16,611 nucleotides of DNA from Thiobacillus denitrificans (GTDB taxonomy: Bacteria; Pseudomonadota; Gammaproteobacteria; Burkholderiales; Thiobacillaceae), in NCBI GenBank assembly GCA_002343685.1, contig DDRS01000036.1, positions 57,264 through 73,874 of the forward strand, written 5' to 3'. The translations under genes were made by a program, and so were the position numbers. Below, in pieces: positions 5,228 through 14,832 of this stretch (the stretch's first letter is position 1; every line of letters starts with the position of its first letter). Below the pieces are notes generated by a model. That model ran no database searches. It was not told the DNA's origin and saw nothing but the letters and a program-made list of their open reading frames with translations.

Positions 5228-8200
5228 ATGGCGCATTCAACTTTCGGAGTGGTCGGCAAGGAAAAACGGCGTTTTGCGCGGCAACCTACGTTGCAGACCG
5301 CGCACGTCCGGTTCGGCGAAGGTCCGGCCATCCCTTCCGAGATTCGGGACTACTGCCAGAACGGCCTGTACGTGGCTTTTCTCGAGGAAGGAGCACAGGA
5401 CGCTGCACTACCTTCGCTGGTTGGGACATCGGTGCGGGTGGAATTCTCGGTTGCCGGCTCGGCAACTTACGGATGCAATGGCCGTGTCGCTCGCGTCTCC
5501 CCCGGCGGGATCGGGGTGTTCGTTGCGGCCATGCAGGAAGATGCGCTGCATGCCCTGCGCAGGGCGAACGCGCGCCTGGTCCAAACCCGCCCCACCCAAG
5601 GCAGCGCCAAGCTGAACCCACAACAGACACAGGCACTGCAACAGGAATGCACCAATCTCTTCCGCAGCTTCCTCAATGCCGTGATGCAGGACTTTTTCCA
5701 GTGGGCGGTGGAGCGTCTGGGCCAGGCGGGACAAGACGAATCCAGTTTCCTGGAACGCTCGCGCTACGACTACGGTGCTCAGGAATTGATGCAGCGCCGC
5801 AGCCGGATCGAGGACGACTTCTACAACGCCATTCGTGATCGCATACAGGATATCGGACCCGTTCAGGAAGCGTCCTGCGGGGCGTCCGCAGACAATCAGC
5901 TTGCTTTGGTCGAGGAAGCGGAATTCGAGGACTGGTTGAATCTGTCGTCCGTCATTCGGCAGGTCGAGGCGGACGTTGCCCTCCCACTGGCCACGTTTGA
6001 GCAGCGCTACAGCCTGTTGGCCGGCATTCCGATCGACCGGAAGAACAATCCTTTCGGTCCGGAGATGATTGGCCGTACCTTCCAGATCGCCATTCAGGGA
6101 TTGGACTTCTCCAATCCCATGCGAACGGTTCTTTACAAAGCGCTTGGGCAGGCCATATCGGGCCATGCCGCGGCGCTTTACCAGCAGCTCAACCAGACCC
6201 TGATTGCCCTGCAGCCTGCTGAAACGGTCAAGCCTGCACACGCATCCGGTTCCGCGGCATCCATGTCCAAACCGGCGGCAGCCGCAACACGCGGTGACGG
6301 CAGCGCCCGGCCCAAGCCGGATCTGGCCGAGATCGCCGATACGCTGAATGCGCTGTACAAGCAGGACCAGACCGGCAATGCCCAGACGCCAGAGAGCGCC
6401 GAGTACAGCCTGGACCGTATTCTGGCCGGTCTCGAGCAGACCCAGCGGCGCACCTCGCAAGCGGCGGTGAGCCCCCTGCCGGCACAGGCTCCATATCCGG
6501 GTGGCGCCGCCATGTCGCAGGCTGTGCGCCCCGAGGTACTGCAGGTGGTGAACCGTCTGCAGCAGGCAGCCCGGCAACTGGCCGGCCGTGTGGAACCGTC
6601 GCCGCAGTCTGACGGGACGCAGCACAATGGCGAGGCCGCGCTGCCGGAGGCCCGTTTGCGTGATCTGCTGCTTGCCCTGGACGGCCTGCCGATGGCAGGC
6701 CAGCCGGCAGCCGGCATGCCATCTTTGGCCGATCAGCTCGCCGCGCGTATCGCCTCTGCCGGGGGAAATGGCAGCCGGCTGGCATCGACCCACCGGCAGA
6801 TACTGGATACCACGGCCGATCTGTTCGCGCGGGCGCGGGCGGATGTCGTCCCCCGTTCGGATATCGAGTCGCTGGTGAAGCGGCTCGAACGTCCGCTGCT
6901 GAAGCTGGCCTTGCAGGATACCCATTTCCCCAATTTGCCCGATCACCCGGCCCGCCAGGTACTCGATCTCATCGAGCAGTACGCGGTGGCGGCAGACGAC
7001 AAGGGCAGATTCTTCGATGCCAAGCTGCAGCGGTTCCTCTATTTGCTGGTAGACCGCGTATGCAGCCAGGCTGACAACGACCCCGGCATTTTCGGGATGG
7101 TTCGCGACAGTCTCGAGAAAGTGCTGTTGCCGATCCTGCAGATTCGCAGGACACGAGTGGCGCGTCTGCAGGAGGCCTGCGAGGGCAAGGAGCGTATTCG
7201 CTCGGCACGTACCCGCGTCAACGCGGCGCTCGAGCAGCGCCTGGCCGGACGAGAAGTGCCCGGTATGCTGCTGCGCCTGCTGGATGCCGGCTGGCGCCAG
7301 TATCTGGTGTTGCTGGAGATGCGCCAGGGCGCGCAGGGCGATGCATGGAATGCGGCGCTGGCCGTACTCGACCAGTTGTTCGAGTGGTTCGGCCCCACGC
7401 CTGCGGATGCACCGCGCAGCACCGAGTCGGCGCAGGTGTTGCTGGCTGAAATCGAGCGCGCCCTGGCAACGGTCAATGTGGATGCCAAACTGCTTGCCGC
7501 GTTCATGAACGAACTGGATGCCAGCCTGACCGACGGCGCAACGCAATCTGCTCCGGGGTGGGCAATGGTTCGGGTGCCCCCGGGCCGGCTGGCCTCGTCG
7601 GGCGAACGGGGTATCGTGCCAGCGCATCGCCAACTGGCGGATCGCCTGCGGGTGGGGGACTGGTGGGATTTCAGCGTGGACGGCAACCGGATACCGATGC
7701 AGCTCATCTGGATCAGCCAGCCGCCCGCGAACTGCACCTTTGCCAACCGATCCGCTACCAGCAAGACCGATTTCACCCTATCCGAACTGTTCCGGCAGAT
7801 GCAGCGTGGTACGGCCAAGCCGGGCAAGGATCTGGACCTGCCGCTGATCGAGCGTTCGGAGCAGTCCCTGTTCGACGACACCTATCAGAGCGTGATGCAA
7901 CAGGCCATGCACGATCCGGTGACCGGACTGTTCAACCGCAAAGGCTTCCTGCAGCACCTGAACCGGATGGCGATGCCGGACCAGCCGGACAGGACGCATG
8001 CCGTCGGCATCATCGAGTTCGACCAGTTCCGCATGATCGTCAACACCTGCGGCGAGGACGTCGCGGAAAAACTGACCCGCAACCTGGCCCGCGAAGTCGG
8101 GGCGCATATCGGTCCCGATGCCGTACTGGCCTCGTTTCGCGACGACACCTTCGCGCTCATGCTGCCCAACTGCAAGCGGGTTGAAGGCTGCAGTGCCATC

Positions 8201-9187
8201 GACAGCCTGCTCGACCGGGTGAAGGACTACTCGTTCCAGCATGGACAGCACAGTTACAGCATCGGCTTCAATGTCGGCATCACCGAGTTTGCCCCGGACC
8301 GGTTCAGCGCGGCCGAAGCGATTCGGCGCGCCGATTCGGCCTGCATCACGGCAAAATCGCAAGGCCGCAACCGGATGCAGATCTATGACCAGGCCAGCCC
8401 CCAGTTGCAGTCGCAGGAATCCTTGATGGATTGGGCGGGTCGGATCGACTCCTTCCTCAAAGGCAGCGGGCTGCACCTGCGCTGCCAGCAAGTGATGCCG
8501 CTCGTCGGGGGTAACACCCGGCTGCCCTATTACGAGGTGCTGCTGGGGATCGAAGGCGAGGGCGGGGTGGAAATCCTGCCGGGGCATTTCATCCCGGCCG
8601 TGGAGCGGCTGCAGCGCGCGCACGAGGTGGATATCTGGGTGATGCGGAACGTGTTCGAATGGATCGCCGCCAACCGGTCGGAGTTTGCCTCCGTAGGGGG
8701 GTTCGCCATCAACCTGTCCGCCACGTCGCTCAGCAATCCCGAGGTAATGCGCTACTTGCAGGAGATGCTGCCGGTCAGCGATTTCCCCACCGAGAAGATC
8801 ATCTTCGAAATCACGGAAAGTGCCGCCATCGAAAGCTACGGGGCCGCGCAGGACTTCATCCGGGAAATACGCCGCTACGGCTGCAAGTTCTCGCTGGACG
8901 ATTTCGGCAGCGGATTCACATCCTATGCCCACCTGAAGAATCTGCGTACCGATACCCTCAAGATCGACGGCAGCTTCGTCAAGGACATGATGCAGAATTC
9001 CAGCGACTTCGCCATGGTCAAGTCGATGAACGACATCGGCCATTCATTGGGGTTGCTCACGGTGGCCGAATATGTGGAGTCCGAGACGACGCTGGAGGCG
9101 CTGCGCGAAATCGGTGTCGACTATGTCCAAGGCTACGCTATCCACAGGCCGTGTCGCATCGATGACATCCTGTCGATGGCGGCCTAG
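5228..9187 (+). CDS. DUF1631 protein with PilZ-like, degenerate GGDEF and EAL domains
   Basis: This 1319-residue cytoplasmic protein has no signal peptide or membrane span. The N-terminal 100 residues look PilZ-like: KRRFARQ (13-19), then IRDYCQNG (39-46), a D-x-C-x-x-G version of the c-di-GMP motif D/N-x-S-x-x-G, then GRVARVSPGGIGVFV. DUF1631 follows (roughly 125-885), interrupted by an Ala/Pro-rich linker near 330-362 and ending in LRVGDWWDFSVDG and LIWISQPPANCTFANRSATSK. A diguanylate-cyclase-like domain runs from HDPVTGLFNRKGF (895), but its active site reads RDDTF (971-975) instead of GGDEF, so cyclase activity is unlikely. The EAL domain has EVL at 1103-1105, INLSATSLS, FEITES, D1224-D1225 in LDDFGSG, LKIDGSFV, AEYVES and VQGYA. 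The metal and catalytic positions look intact, predicting c-di-GMP hydrolysis. ATG 5228 follows AAAGA. ATG 5201 (MASFNPTKI) or TTG 5126 would lengthen it without added homology. It stands alone and ends at a strong terminator. Confidence 0.85.
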   Translation: MAHSTFGVVGKEKRRFARQPTLQTAHVRFGEGPAIPSEIRDYCQNGLYVAFLEEGAQDAALPSLVGTSVRVEFSVAGSATYGCNGRVARVSPGGIGVFVAAMQEDALHALRRANARLVQTRPTQGSAKLNPQQTQALQQECTNLFRSFLNAVMQDFFQWAVERLGQAGQDESSFLERSRYDYGAQELMQRRSRIEDDFYNAIRDRIQDIGPVQEASCGASADNQLALVEEAEFEDWLNLSSVIRQVEADVALPLATFEQRYSLLAGIPIDRKNNPFGPEMIGRTFQIAIQGLDFSNPMRTVLYKALGQAISGHAAALYQQLNQTLIALQPAETVKPAHASGSAASMSKPAAAATRGDGSARPKPDLAEIADTLNALYKQDQTGNAQTPESAEYSLDRILAGLEQTQRRTSQAAVSPLPAQAPYPGGAAMSQAVRPEVLQVVNRLQQAARQLAGRVEPSPQSDGTQHNGEAALPEARLRDLLLALDGLPMAGQPAAGMPSLADQLAARIASAGGNGSRLASTHRQILDTTADLFARARADVVPRSDIESLVKRLERPLLKLALQDTHFPNLPDHPARQVLDLIEQYAVAADDKGRFFDAKLQRFLYLLVDRVCSQADNDPGIFGMVRDSLEKVLLPILQIRRTRVARLQEACEGKERIRSARTRVNAALEQRLAGREVPGMLLRLLDAGWRQYLVLLEMRQGAQGDAWNAALAVLDQLFEWFGPTPADAPRSTESAQVLLAEIERALATVNVDAKLLAAFMNELDASLTDGATQSAPGWAMVRVPPGRLASSGERGIVPAHRQLADRLRVGDWWDFSVDGNRIPMQLIWISQPPANCTFANRSATSKTDFTLSELFRQMQRGTAKPGKDLDLPLIERSEQSLFDDTYQSVMQQAMHDPVTGLFNRKGFLQHLNRMAMPDQPDRTHAVGIIEFDQFRMIVNTCGEDVAEKLTRNLAREVGAHIGPDAVLASFRDDTFALMLPNCKRVEGCSAIDSLLDRVKDYSFQHGQHSYSIGFNVGITEFAPDRFSAAEAIRRADSACITAKSQGRNRMQIYDQASPQLQSQESLMDWAGRIDSFLKGSGLHLRCQQVMPLVGGNTRLPYYEVLLGIEGEGGVEILPGHFIPAVERLQRAHEVDIWVMRNVFEWIAANRSEFASVGGFAINLSATSLSNPEVMRYLQEMLPVSDFPTEKIIFEITESAAIESYGAAQDFIREIRRYGCKFSLDDFGSGFTSYAHLKNLRTDTLKIDGSFVKDMMQNSSDFAMVKSMNDIGHSLGLLTVAEYVESETTLEALREIGVDYVQGYAIHRPCRIDDILSMAA

Positions 9188-9205
9188 ACGGGGAGGCGCG
9201 GCCAG

Positions 9206-9238
9206 AAAAAACGCCGCTCGTTGAGCGGCGTTTTTTTT
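9206..9238. terminator. Strong bidirectional intrinsic terminator
   Basis: A 9-bp perfect stem (9211-9219 with 9223-9231, ACGCCGCTC/GAGCGGCGT) with a 3-base loop is preceded by six A and followed by eight T. It therefore works on both strands, ending the DUF1631-EAL transcript from the left and the tRNA-Thr/gltX transcript from the right. Confidence 0.93.
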
Positions 9239-9243
9239 ACAAC

Positions 9244-9319
9244 TGGTGCCGGCGATCGGAATCGAACTGACGACCTTCGCATTACGAATGCGCTGCTCTA
9301 CCAACTGAGCTACGCCGGC
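9244..9319 (-). tRNA. tRNA-Thr, anticodon CGT
   Basis: On the minus strand a full cloverleaf is present: acceptor GCCGGCG/CGCCGGC, D-arm GCTC-AGTTGGTA-GAGC, and anticodon loop TTCGTAA with anticodon CGT (reads ACG, Thr). The variable loop has five bases and the T-loop is TTCGATT. The discriminator is A, and CCA is encoded (9244-9246). The anticodon arm matches the E. coli thrW sequence as I remember it. One oddity is the T-stem GTCAG/CCGAT, which has an A52-C62 mispair (bases 9268 and 9258) where G-C would be expected. It follows gltX by 30 bases and has its own promoter. Confidence 0.95.
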
Positions 9320-9333
9320 GAAAAACAGCGCGC

Positions 9334-9362
9334 ATTATAGCGGAATCGGTCAGGCTTGTGCG
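9334..9362 (-). promoter_or_regulatory. Promoter of tRNA-Thr inside the gltX 3' end
   Basis: On the minus strand a perfect -10 TATAAT (9339 down to 9334) lies 14 bases before the mature tRNA 5' end. A partial -35, CGCACA (9362 down to 9357), sits at 17-base spacing and overlaps the last gltX codons. The sequence from the -10 to the tRNA begins GC-rich (GCGCGC), as is usual for stringently controlled stable-RNA promoters. Confidence 0.6.
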
Positions 9363-10753
9363 GCCCGTAGCCCCGCTTTCAGACGATCGAGCACCTTGCC
9401 GCGCCCGATCAGTTCCAGGGTGGCATCGATCGCCGGGGTCTGCGGTTCGCCGGTCACCAGCACACGTACCGGCATCGCCAGTTTGGGCATCTTGAGGCCA
9501 TGCACAGCGAGGGTTTCCTTGAGCGCGGCGCTGAGCGCGCTGCGTTCCCAGTCCAGAGATTCCAGACGGGTAACCAGGTCGGTCAGTGCCGGCAGAATTT
9601 CCGGGGTGACGTGCTGCGCCAGGAGTTCGGGCGTCGGATGCAGGGTCCGGTAGAACAGCGTGGCGGCATCGGCCAGTTCCACCATCGTTGCGGCACGTTC
9701 CTTCACCAGGGCGCACACGGCCGCGAGGTCGGGACCGTCGTCCAGTGTGGCGCCATTGCGGGTCAGGAAGGGACGCACGAGATCCGCCAGCCGTGCGTCG
9801 TCGGCCGCCTTGATGTATTGCTGGTTCAGCCAGCGCAGCTTCTCGGTGTTGAACTGCGCGGCCGACGGTGTGATGTGGTCGAGGTCGAACCACTGCACGA
9901 ACTGTTCGCGGCTGAACAGTTCGGCGTCGCCATGCGACCAGCCGAGCCGTGCCAGGTAGTTGATCACGGCTTCGGGCAGGTAGCCTTCGTCGGCATACTG
10001 CATCACCGACACCGCGCCGTGGCGCTTCGACAGTTTGGTGCCGTCGTCGCCGAGGATCATCGACAGGTGGGCGTACTGCGGGACCGTCGCGCCGAGCGCC
10101 TTGAGGATGTTGATCTGGCGCGGCGTATTGTTGACGTGGTCGTCGCCGCGGATGACGTGGCTGATCTGCATGTCCCAGTCGTCGACCACCACGCAGAAGT
10201 TGTAAGTGGGCGTGCCGTCGCCGCGCGCGATGATGAGATCGTCGAGTTCGGCATTGGCGAATTCGATCGTGCCCTTCACCATATCCTTCCACGCCACCGT
10301 GCCGTCGGTGGGATTGCGGAAGCGGATCACCGGCTGGATGCCCGACGGCGGCACCGGCAGCGTCTTGCCCGGCTCGGGGCGCCAGCGGCCGTCATAGCGC
10401 GGCTTTTCGCCACGTGTACGTTGCGCCTCGCGCATTTCGTCGAGTTCTTCGGGGCTGCAATAACAGTAATAGGCCTGGCCATCTGCCAGCATCTGCTCGA
10501 TCACTTCCTTATAGCGGTACAGCCGCTTGGTCTGGTAGAACGGACCCTCGTCGTGATTCAGGTCGAGCCAGGCCATGCCATCGAGAATCGCCTGTACCGC
10601 CTCGGGTGTGGAACGCGCGATATCGGTGTCCTCGATACGCAGGATGAACTGGCCGCCGTGATGACGCGCAAAGGCCCACGAGAACAGCGCGGTGCGCGCG
10701 CCGCCGATATGGAGATAGCCGGTTGGGGAAGGGGCGAAGCGGGTGCGGATCAT
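9350..10753 (-). CDS. gltX: Glutamyl-tRNA synthetase
   Basis: This 467-residue cytosolic class I synthetase, of normal bacterial length, charges tRNA-Glu with glutamate using ATP. The N-terminus MIRTRFAPSPTGYLHIGG gives the HIGH-type motif at residues 15-18, and GTKLSKRHG gives the KMSKS-type motif at K240-R244. ILRIEDTD (37-44) and VIRGDDHVNNT (200-210) are also characteristic. The zinc-region cysteines C97 and C99 in YCYCSPEEL and Y120 are kept, but the fourth ligand position (cysteine in E. coli YDGRCR) is tryptophan (W124), so zinc binding is probably absent. Helical anticodon-binding domains occupy the C-terminal third. ATG 10753 gives the exact family N-terminus. A TAAAAT (10784 down to 10779) upstream may be its -10. 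tRNA-Thr follows on the same strand 30 bases after the stop, so part of the tRNA could be made by read-through from gltX. Confidence 0.97.
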   Translation of the reverse strand: MIRTRFAPSPTGYLHIGGARTALFSWAFARHHGGQFILRIEDTDIARSTPEAVQAILDGMAWLDLNHDEGPFYQTKRLYRYKEVIEQMLADGQAYYCYCSPEELDEMREAQRTRGEKPRYDGRWRPEPGKTLPVPPSGIQPVIRFRNPTDGTVAWKDMVKGTIEFANAELDDLIIARGDGTPTYNFCVVVDDWDMQISHVIRGDDHVNNTPRQINILKALGATVPQYAHLSMILGDDGTKLSKRHGAVSVMQYADEGYLPEAVINYLARLGWSHGDAELFSREQFVQWFDLDHITPSAAQFNTEKLRWLNQQYIKAADDARLADLVRPFLTRNGATLDDGPDLAAVCALVKERAATMVELADAATLFYRTLHPTPELLAQHVTPEILPALTDLVTRLESLDWERSALSAALKETLAVHGLKMPKLAMPVRVLVTGEPQTPAIDATLELIGRGKVLDRLKAGLRAAQA

Positions 10754-10819
10754 GGCGAGACCGAGGGAAAAAGCCGCTATTTTACCCGGCCGCGTTTCAT
10801 CCGGCCGGTCGCGCTGAAA

Positions 10820-10849
10820 TTGACCTGGCCTGTCAGGATGTGGTTTAAT
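10820..10849 (+). promoter_or_regulatory. Promoter of tRNA-Val
   Basis: A -35 TTGACC (10820-10825, five of six) and a -10 TTTAAT (10844-10849, five of six) are separated by 18 bases. The discriminator that follows is GC-rich (CGCGCCGC), as in stable-RNA promoters. The expected start is near 10856, about six bases before the mature tRNA. Confidence 0.75.
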
Positions 10850-10861
10850 TCGCGCCGCTTC

Positions 10862-10936
10862 GGGCAGTTAGCTCAGCGGTAGAGCACTGCCTTCACACGG
10901 CAGGGGTCACAAGTTCGAACCTTGTACTGCCCACCA
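10862..10936 (+). tRNA. tRNA-Val, anticodon CAC
   Basis: Acceptor GGGCAGT/ACTGCCC, D-arm GCTC-AGCGGTA-GAGC, anticodon stem CTGCC/GGCAG with loop TTCACAC (anticodon CAC, reads GTG), T-stem ACAAG/CTTGT with loop TTCGAAC, discriminator A and an encoded CCA (10934-10936) are all present. All stems pair. It is a single-gene transcript with its own promoter and terminator. Confidence 0.96.
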
Positions 10937-10951
10937 TCCCGAACGATGCAG

Positions 10952-10986
10952 AAAAGACTTACGTTATCCGTAAGTCTTTTTTTTTT
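10952..10986 (+). terminator. Intrinsic terminator of tRNA-Val
   Basis: An 8-bp stem (GACTTACG 10956-10963, CGTAAGTC 10969-10976) with a 5-base loop is extended by AAAA/TTTT pairing and followed by ten T (10977-10986). It lies 15 bases after the tRNA CCA. On the other strand the T-run is only four bases, so it would be a weaker terminator for doxX, whose stop is 30 bases away. Confidence 0.92.
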
Positions 10987-11015
10987 GCGCCTATCCGTCC
11001 CGGCCGGAATTCAGT

Positions 11016-11480
11016 TCAGCTTTTCAGGAACCGGCGGGCCAGCCAGTGATCCAGGCTCAGCTTGCCCGCGCCATTCAGCAGCAGCGGTACGAACATGGCC
11101 AGGTAGATCAGCGCCAGTTTGTAGCCGTTGTCGCAGACGTTGTAACCGTTGCCCGCGTGAACGCTTGTCCAGGCAACGAAAGTGAGGATGATGAGCGAGA
11201 CGCTGAAAAAACGGGTAGCCAGGCCGATCACCAGCGCGATGGCACCGGCCAGTTCGAACCAGGTCGACAGGAACCAGGAGATGTCCACCGGGACCCAGTT
11301 GAACGGGAAAGGGAAGTCGCCCTGAATATCGGCAAACCAGTTGTCGCCTCTGAATTTCTCGACGCCCGATTCCCAGAATTCCCAGGCGAGCAGCAGGCGT
11401 ACGCTCAGCAGCCCGATATAGCTGCCCGCCTGATCGAGCAGGGCTCCCAGCCCTGCATAAAGATTGATGATCGCATTCAT
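11016..11480 (-). CDS. DoxX-family membrane protein
   Basis: This 154-residue inner-membrane protein has four predicted membrane segments (about residues 20-38, 68-88, 92-107 and 121-138). Family signs are an early SVRLLLAWEFWESGVEKFRG (26-45, with the conserved glutamate and lysine), WFLSTWFELAGAIALVIGLATR in the second helix pair, and a tail LLLNGAGKLSLDHWLARR, where G-x-G-x-S-x-D is typical. DoxX proteins are related to a thiosulfate:quinone oxidoreductase subunit, but most, including short four-helix forms like this, have no proven role. ATG 11480 is chosen because it gives a normal N-terminus (MNAIINLYAGLGALLDQAG) and follows AAAGG. Reading back to 11594 would add 38 polar residues not expected before the first helix. 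No partner gene is adjacent: its neighbours are tRNA-Val and divergent rhlE. Confidence 0.82.
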   Translation of the reverse strand: MNAIINLYAGLGALLDQAGSYIGLLSVRLLLAWEFWESGVEKFRGDNWFADIQGDFPFPFNWVPVDISWFLSTWFELAGAIALVIGLATRFFSVSLIILTFVAWTSVHAGNGYNVCDNGYKLALIYLAMFVPLLLNGAGKLSLDHWLARRFLKS

Positions 11481-11822
11481 GGCAAAGCCTTTGTCGTGGA
11501 TGAAGGAAAGTGCCTCCACCTGTCGGCACGGACAATCACGTTGCCTTGTGGGCCGACGGGCATGGTCTGCAGCTTGGTCGTCCGCAATGCGCATTTCCTG
11601 ACAATTATTTTGCCGACGCGCTTCCTGTCGCGGACAGGGAGGAGGGGTGCAATAAACATTGCTGTGTCGCCGCTTAGCCGGTATAGTGCGCGCACCCGCA
11701 CCCAGCCAATCGGTGCGCGGTTCTTCTACCTCGATCTCACGATCCCCGTTCGTCTGCCTCGATTGGTGTTGCCATCGTTCTCATACAACCCGCGCAACAG
11801 GCCGTCGCAGGAAAAAAATTAC
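11481..11822. other. 342-bp divergent spacer between doxX and rhlE
   Basis: No convincing gene lies here. It holds the rhlE promoter (11659-11687), an inverted repeat CCTGTC-GCG-GACAGG (11624-11638), a purine-rich GGGAGGAGGGG patch just after it (11637-11647), and an AT-rich TGACAATTATTTT (11600-11612). No clear doxX promoter could be picked out on the minus strand. Small reading frames in this stretch have no recognisable product. Confidence 0.6.
11659..11687 (+). promoter_or_regulatory. Predicted promoter of rhlE
   Basis: TTGCTG (11659-11664) and TATAGT (11682-11687) are separated by 17 bases and resemble a sigma-70 promoter. The expected start near 11694 gives an untranslated leader of about 129 bases. 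Long leaders are usual for cold-induced RNA helicase genes, but no specific RNA structure was established here. Confidence 0.65.
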
Positions 11823-13256
<1,434 letters not shown>

Positions 13257-13298
13257 TCGGACTTGAGCGGCTTTGGCCGGGCCGGGACAATCGTCGCC

Positions 13299-14831
13299 AT
13301 GGATACGCTCGCCAGCTACGACGAACTGCCCTACGACAGCCTGCCCCTGCCTGAAACCCAGCCGGATTTCCTGGCTGCGGTTGCGACGTTGCATGGCTTC
13401 GATGCACCCGACCCGACGCAGGCGCGCATCCTCGAACTCGGATGCGCGTCCGGCGGCAACCTGATTCCCCTGGCGTGGCGTTGGCCTGGGTCCGAATGCG
13501 TGGGCGTGGAATTGTCGCGCGTGCAGGCGGAGGCGGGGGCCGATTTCATTCGTCATCTGGGACTGTCCAATATCCGCATCGTGCATGGCGACCTTGCCGC
13601 GCTGCCTGCCGACCTTGGCGAATTCGATTACATCATCGCGCATGGCGTGTTTTCCTGGGTGCCGCCGGCGATTCAGCGCGCATTGCTCGACGTGTGTCGA
13701 CGTCATCTGGCATCGCACGGCGTGGCCTATGTCAGTTTCAATGTCACGGCGGGCTGGGCGCCGCTATTGCCCCTGCGCACGGCGTTGCTCGAACGTACAG
13801 CGGTTGACCTGCCCGCACCTGCGCGTTTTGCCGAAGCCCGGCGCGTATTGGCCGAACTCGAGGCTGAATGGACTGATCCGGTTCTGCTGAAGGAAATCGC
13901 CTACCTGAAATCAGCCGCGCCATCGTATCTGTTCCATGAATATCTCACCGAATTCAACATGCCGACGCGGTTTGCCGACTTCGCCGCGCAACTCGACGAT
14001 CACGGCCTGCGCTACGTCGGCGAGGTCGGGCCGCGCCATGCGGTAGTCGAGCTCGAGGATGCCTGGGGCCTGATTCCCGAAAGTATGGCCGGCCGCTGGC
14101 TGGATGCCGAGGCGGCGCTCGACGAGGCCCATGCCATTCGCTTCCGCCGCGCATTGATTGCGCGTGCCGACGCGCCGTGCGCCCGACCGCCGCAGGCCGA
14201 AGCCCTGACCAGGCTAACGTTCCACGCGGATCTGCGCAGCGACGACGAAATCGATCTCGATACGGCGAACGAACAGGTTTTCGTCAATCCGGCCGGCTGC
14301 GCGTTCCCAGTCGCCCAACCAGCAATGAAGGCGGCGGCAATGATCCTGTCGGCCGCCTATCCTGTCGCACTGGCCTATCCGGAACTACTGGCGTCCACCA
14401 AACATGCGCTGGCCGACTATGATGCCGTCGGGGATGTCGACGAGGCGGTTTTCCGGAATGCCTTGTTCCAGTTGGTGATGGCGCATGGCGTGATGCCCAG
14501 CATGGATACGATGCCGTACGTGACCGAGCCAGCCGATCGGCCCGGCGTGCATTTCCTGGCGCGATTGCAGGCGACGTCGCCCGGCTGGACCGTGAGCGGT
14601 GCACATCATGTGGCATTGGAGCTCGATGAACCCGGACGCATTCTGTTGGGCCTGCTGGATGGCAGCCGCACGCTGGACGAACTCGCGGTCATTCTCCGCA
14701 ACGTGTTGACCGATGCGGGATACGAACGGACGCCGGAAACCGTCCAGGCGATGACACACCGGTTGGTGTGGCTGTTTACGCGTCAGGGTTTGCTGATGGA
14801 AGCTCCCGGGTCGTCCGCCGGGCTGCAATAA
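13299..14831 (+). CDS. SAM-dependent methyltransferase with methyltransferase regulatory domain
   Basis: This 510-residue protein has a class I methyltransferase domain at the N-terminus. ILELGCASGGNL (44-55) is the SAM-binding glycine loop, VGVELS (68-73) carries the acidic residue expected to contact the ribose, GDLA (97-100) is the adenine-side motif, and FDYIIAHGVFSWV (109-121) is motif IV. The opening ASYDELPYDSLPLPETQPDFLAAVATLHG is typical of proteins with the MethyTransf_Reg domain (Pfam PF10119), which should occupy about residues 210-300 (HEYLTEFNMPTRFADFAAQL). The C-terminal 200 residues are less conserved and contain a winged-helix-like LLDGSRTLDELAVIL. Related two-domain proteins include rickettsial lysine methyltransferases acting on outer-membrane proteins, but the substrate here is unknown. 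ATG 13299 gives the family N-terminus, and TTG 13263 would add 12 unrelated residues. It starts 42 bases after rhlE, so co-transcription with it is possible. Confidence 0.85.
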   Translation: MDTLASYDELPYDSLPLPETQPDFLAAVATLHGFDAPDPTQARILELGCASGGNLIPLAWRWPGSECVGVELSRVQAEAGADFIRHLGLSNIRIVHGDLAALPADLGEFDYIIAHGVFSWVPPAIQRALLDVCRRHLASHGVAYVSFNVTAGWAPLLPLRTALLERTAVDLPAPARFAEARRVLAELEAEWTDPVLLKEIAYLKSAAPSYLFHEYLTEFNMPTRFADFAAQLDDHGLRYVGEVGPRHAVVELEDAWGLIPESMAGRWLDAEAALDEAHAIRFRRALIARADAPCARPPQAEALTRLTFHADLRSDDEIDLDTANEQVFVNPAGCAFPVAQPAMKAAAMILSAAYPVALAYPELLASTKHALADYDAVGDVDEAVFRNALFQLVMAHGVMPSMDTMPYVTEPADRPGVHFLARLQATSPGWTVSGAHHVALELDEPGRILLGLLDGSRTLDELAVILRNVLTDAGYERTPETVQAMTHRLVWLFTRQGLLMEAPGSSAGLQ

Positions 14832-14832
14832 T

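Noticed and set aside
5408..7633. 741-residue minus-strand open frame antisense to the DUF1631 gene
   Set aside because: The plus strand encodes recognisable domains throughout, and the antisense translation is rich in R/H/Q/G without motifs. It is a codon-bias shadow.
7778..9043. 421-residue minus-strand open frame antisense to the GGDEF/EAL part
   Set aside because: Same reason: the plus-strand reading gives unmistakable GGDEF/EAL motifs and the antisense product shows none.
9500..10882. 460-residue plus-strand open frame antisense to gltX
   Set aside because: gltX is certain from its HIGH and KMSKS motifs. This frame runs into the tRNA-Val gene and has no recognisable domains.
11477..11701. 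74-residue minus-strand frame whose stop overlaps the doxX start
   Set aside because: The ATGA overlap is suggestive, but the sequence is basic and featureless, has no ribosome site, and lies opposite the rhlE promoter.
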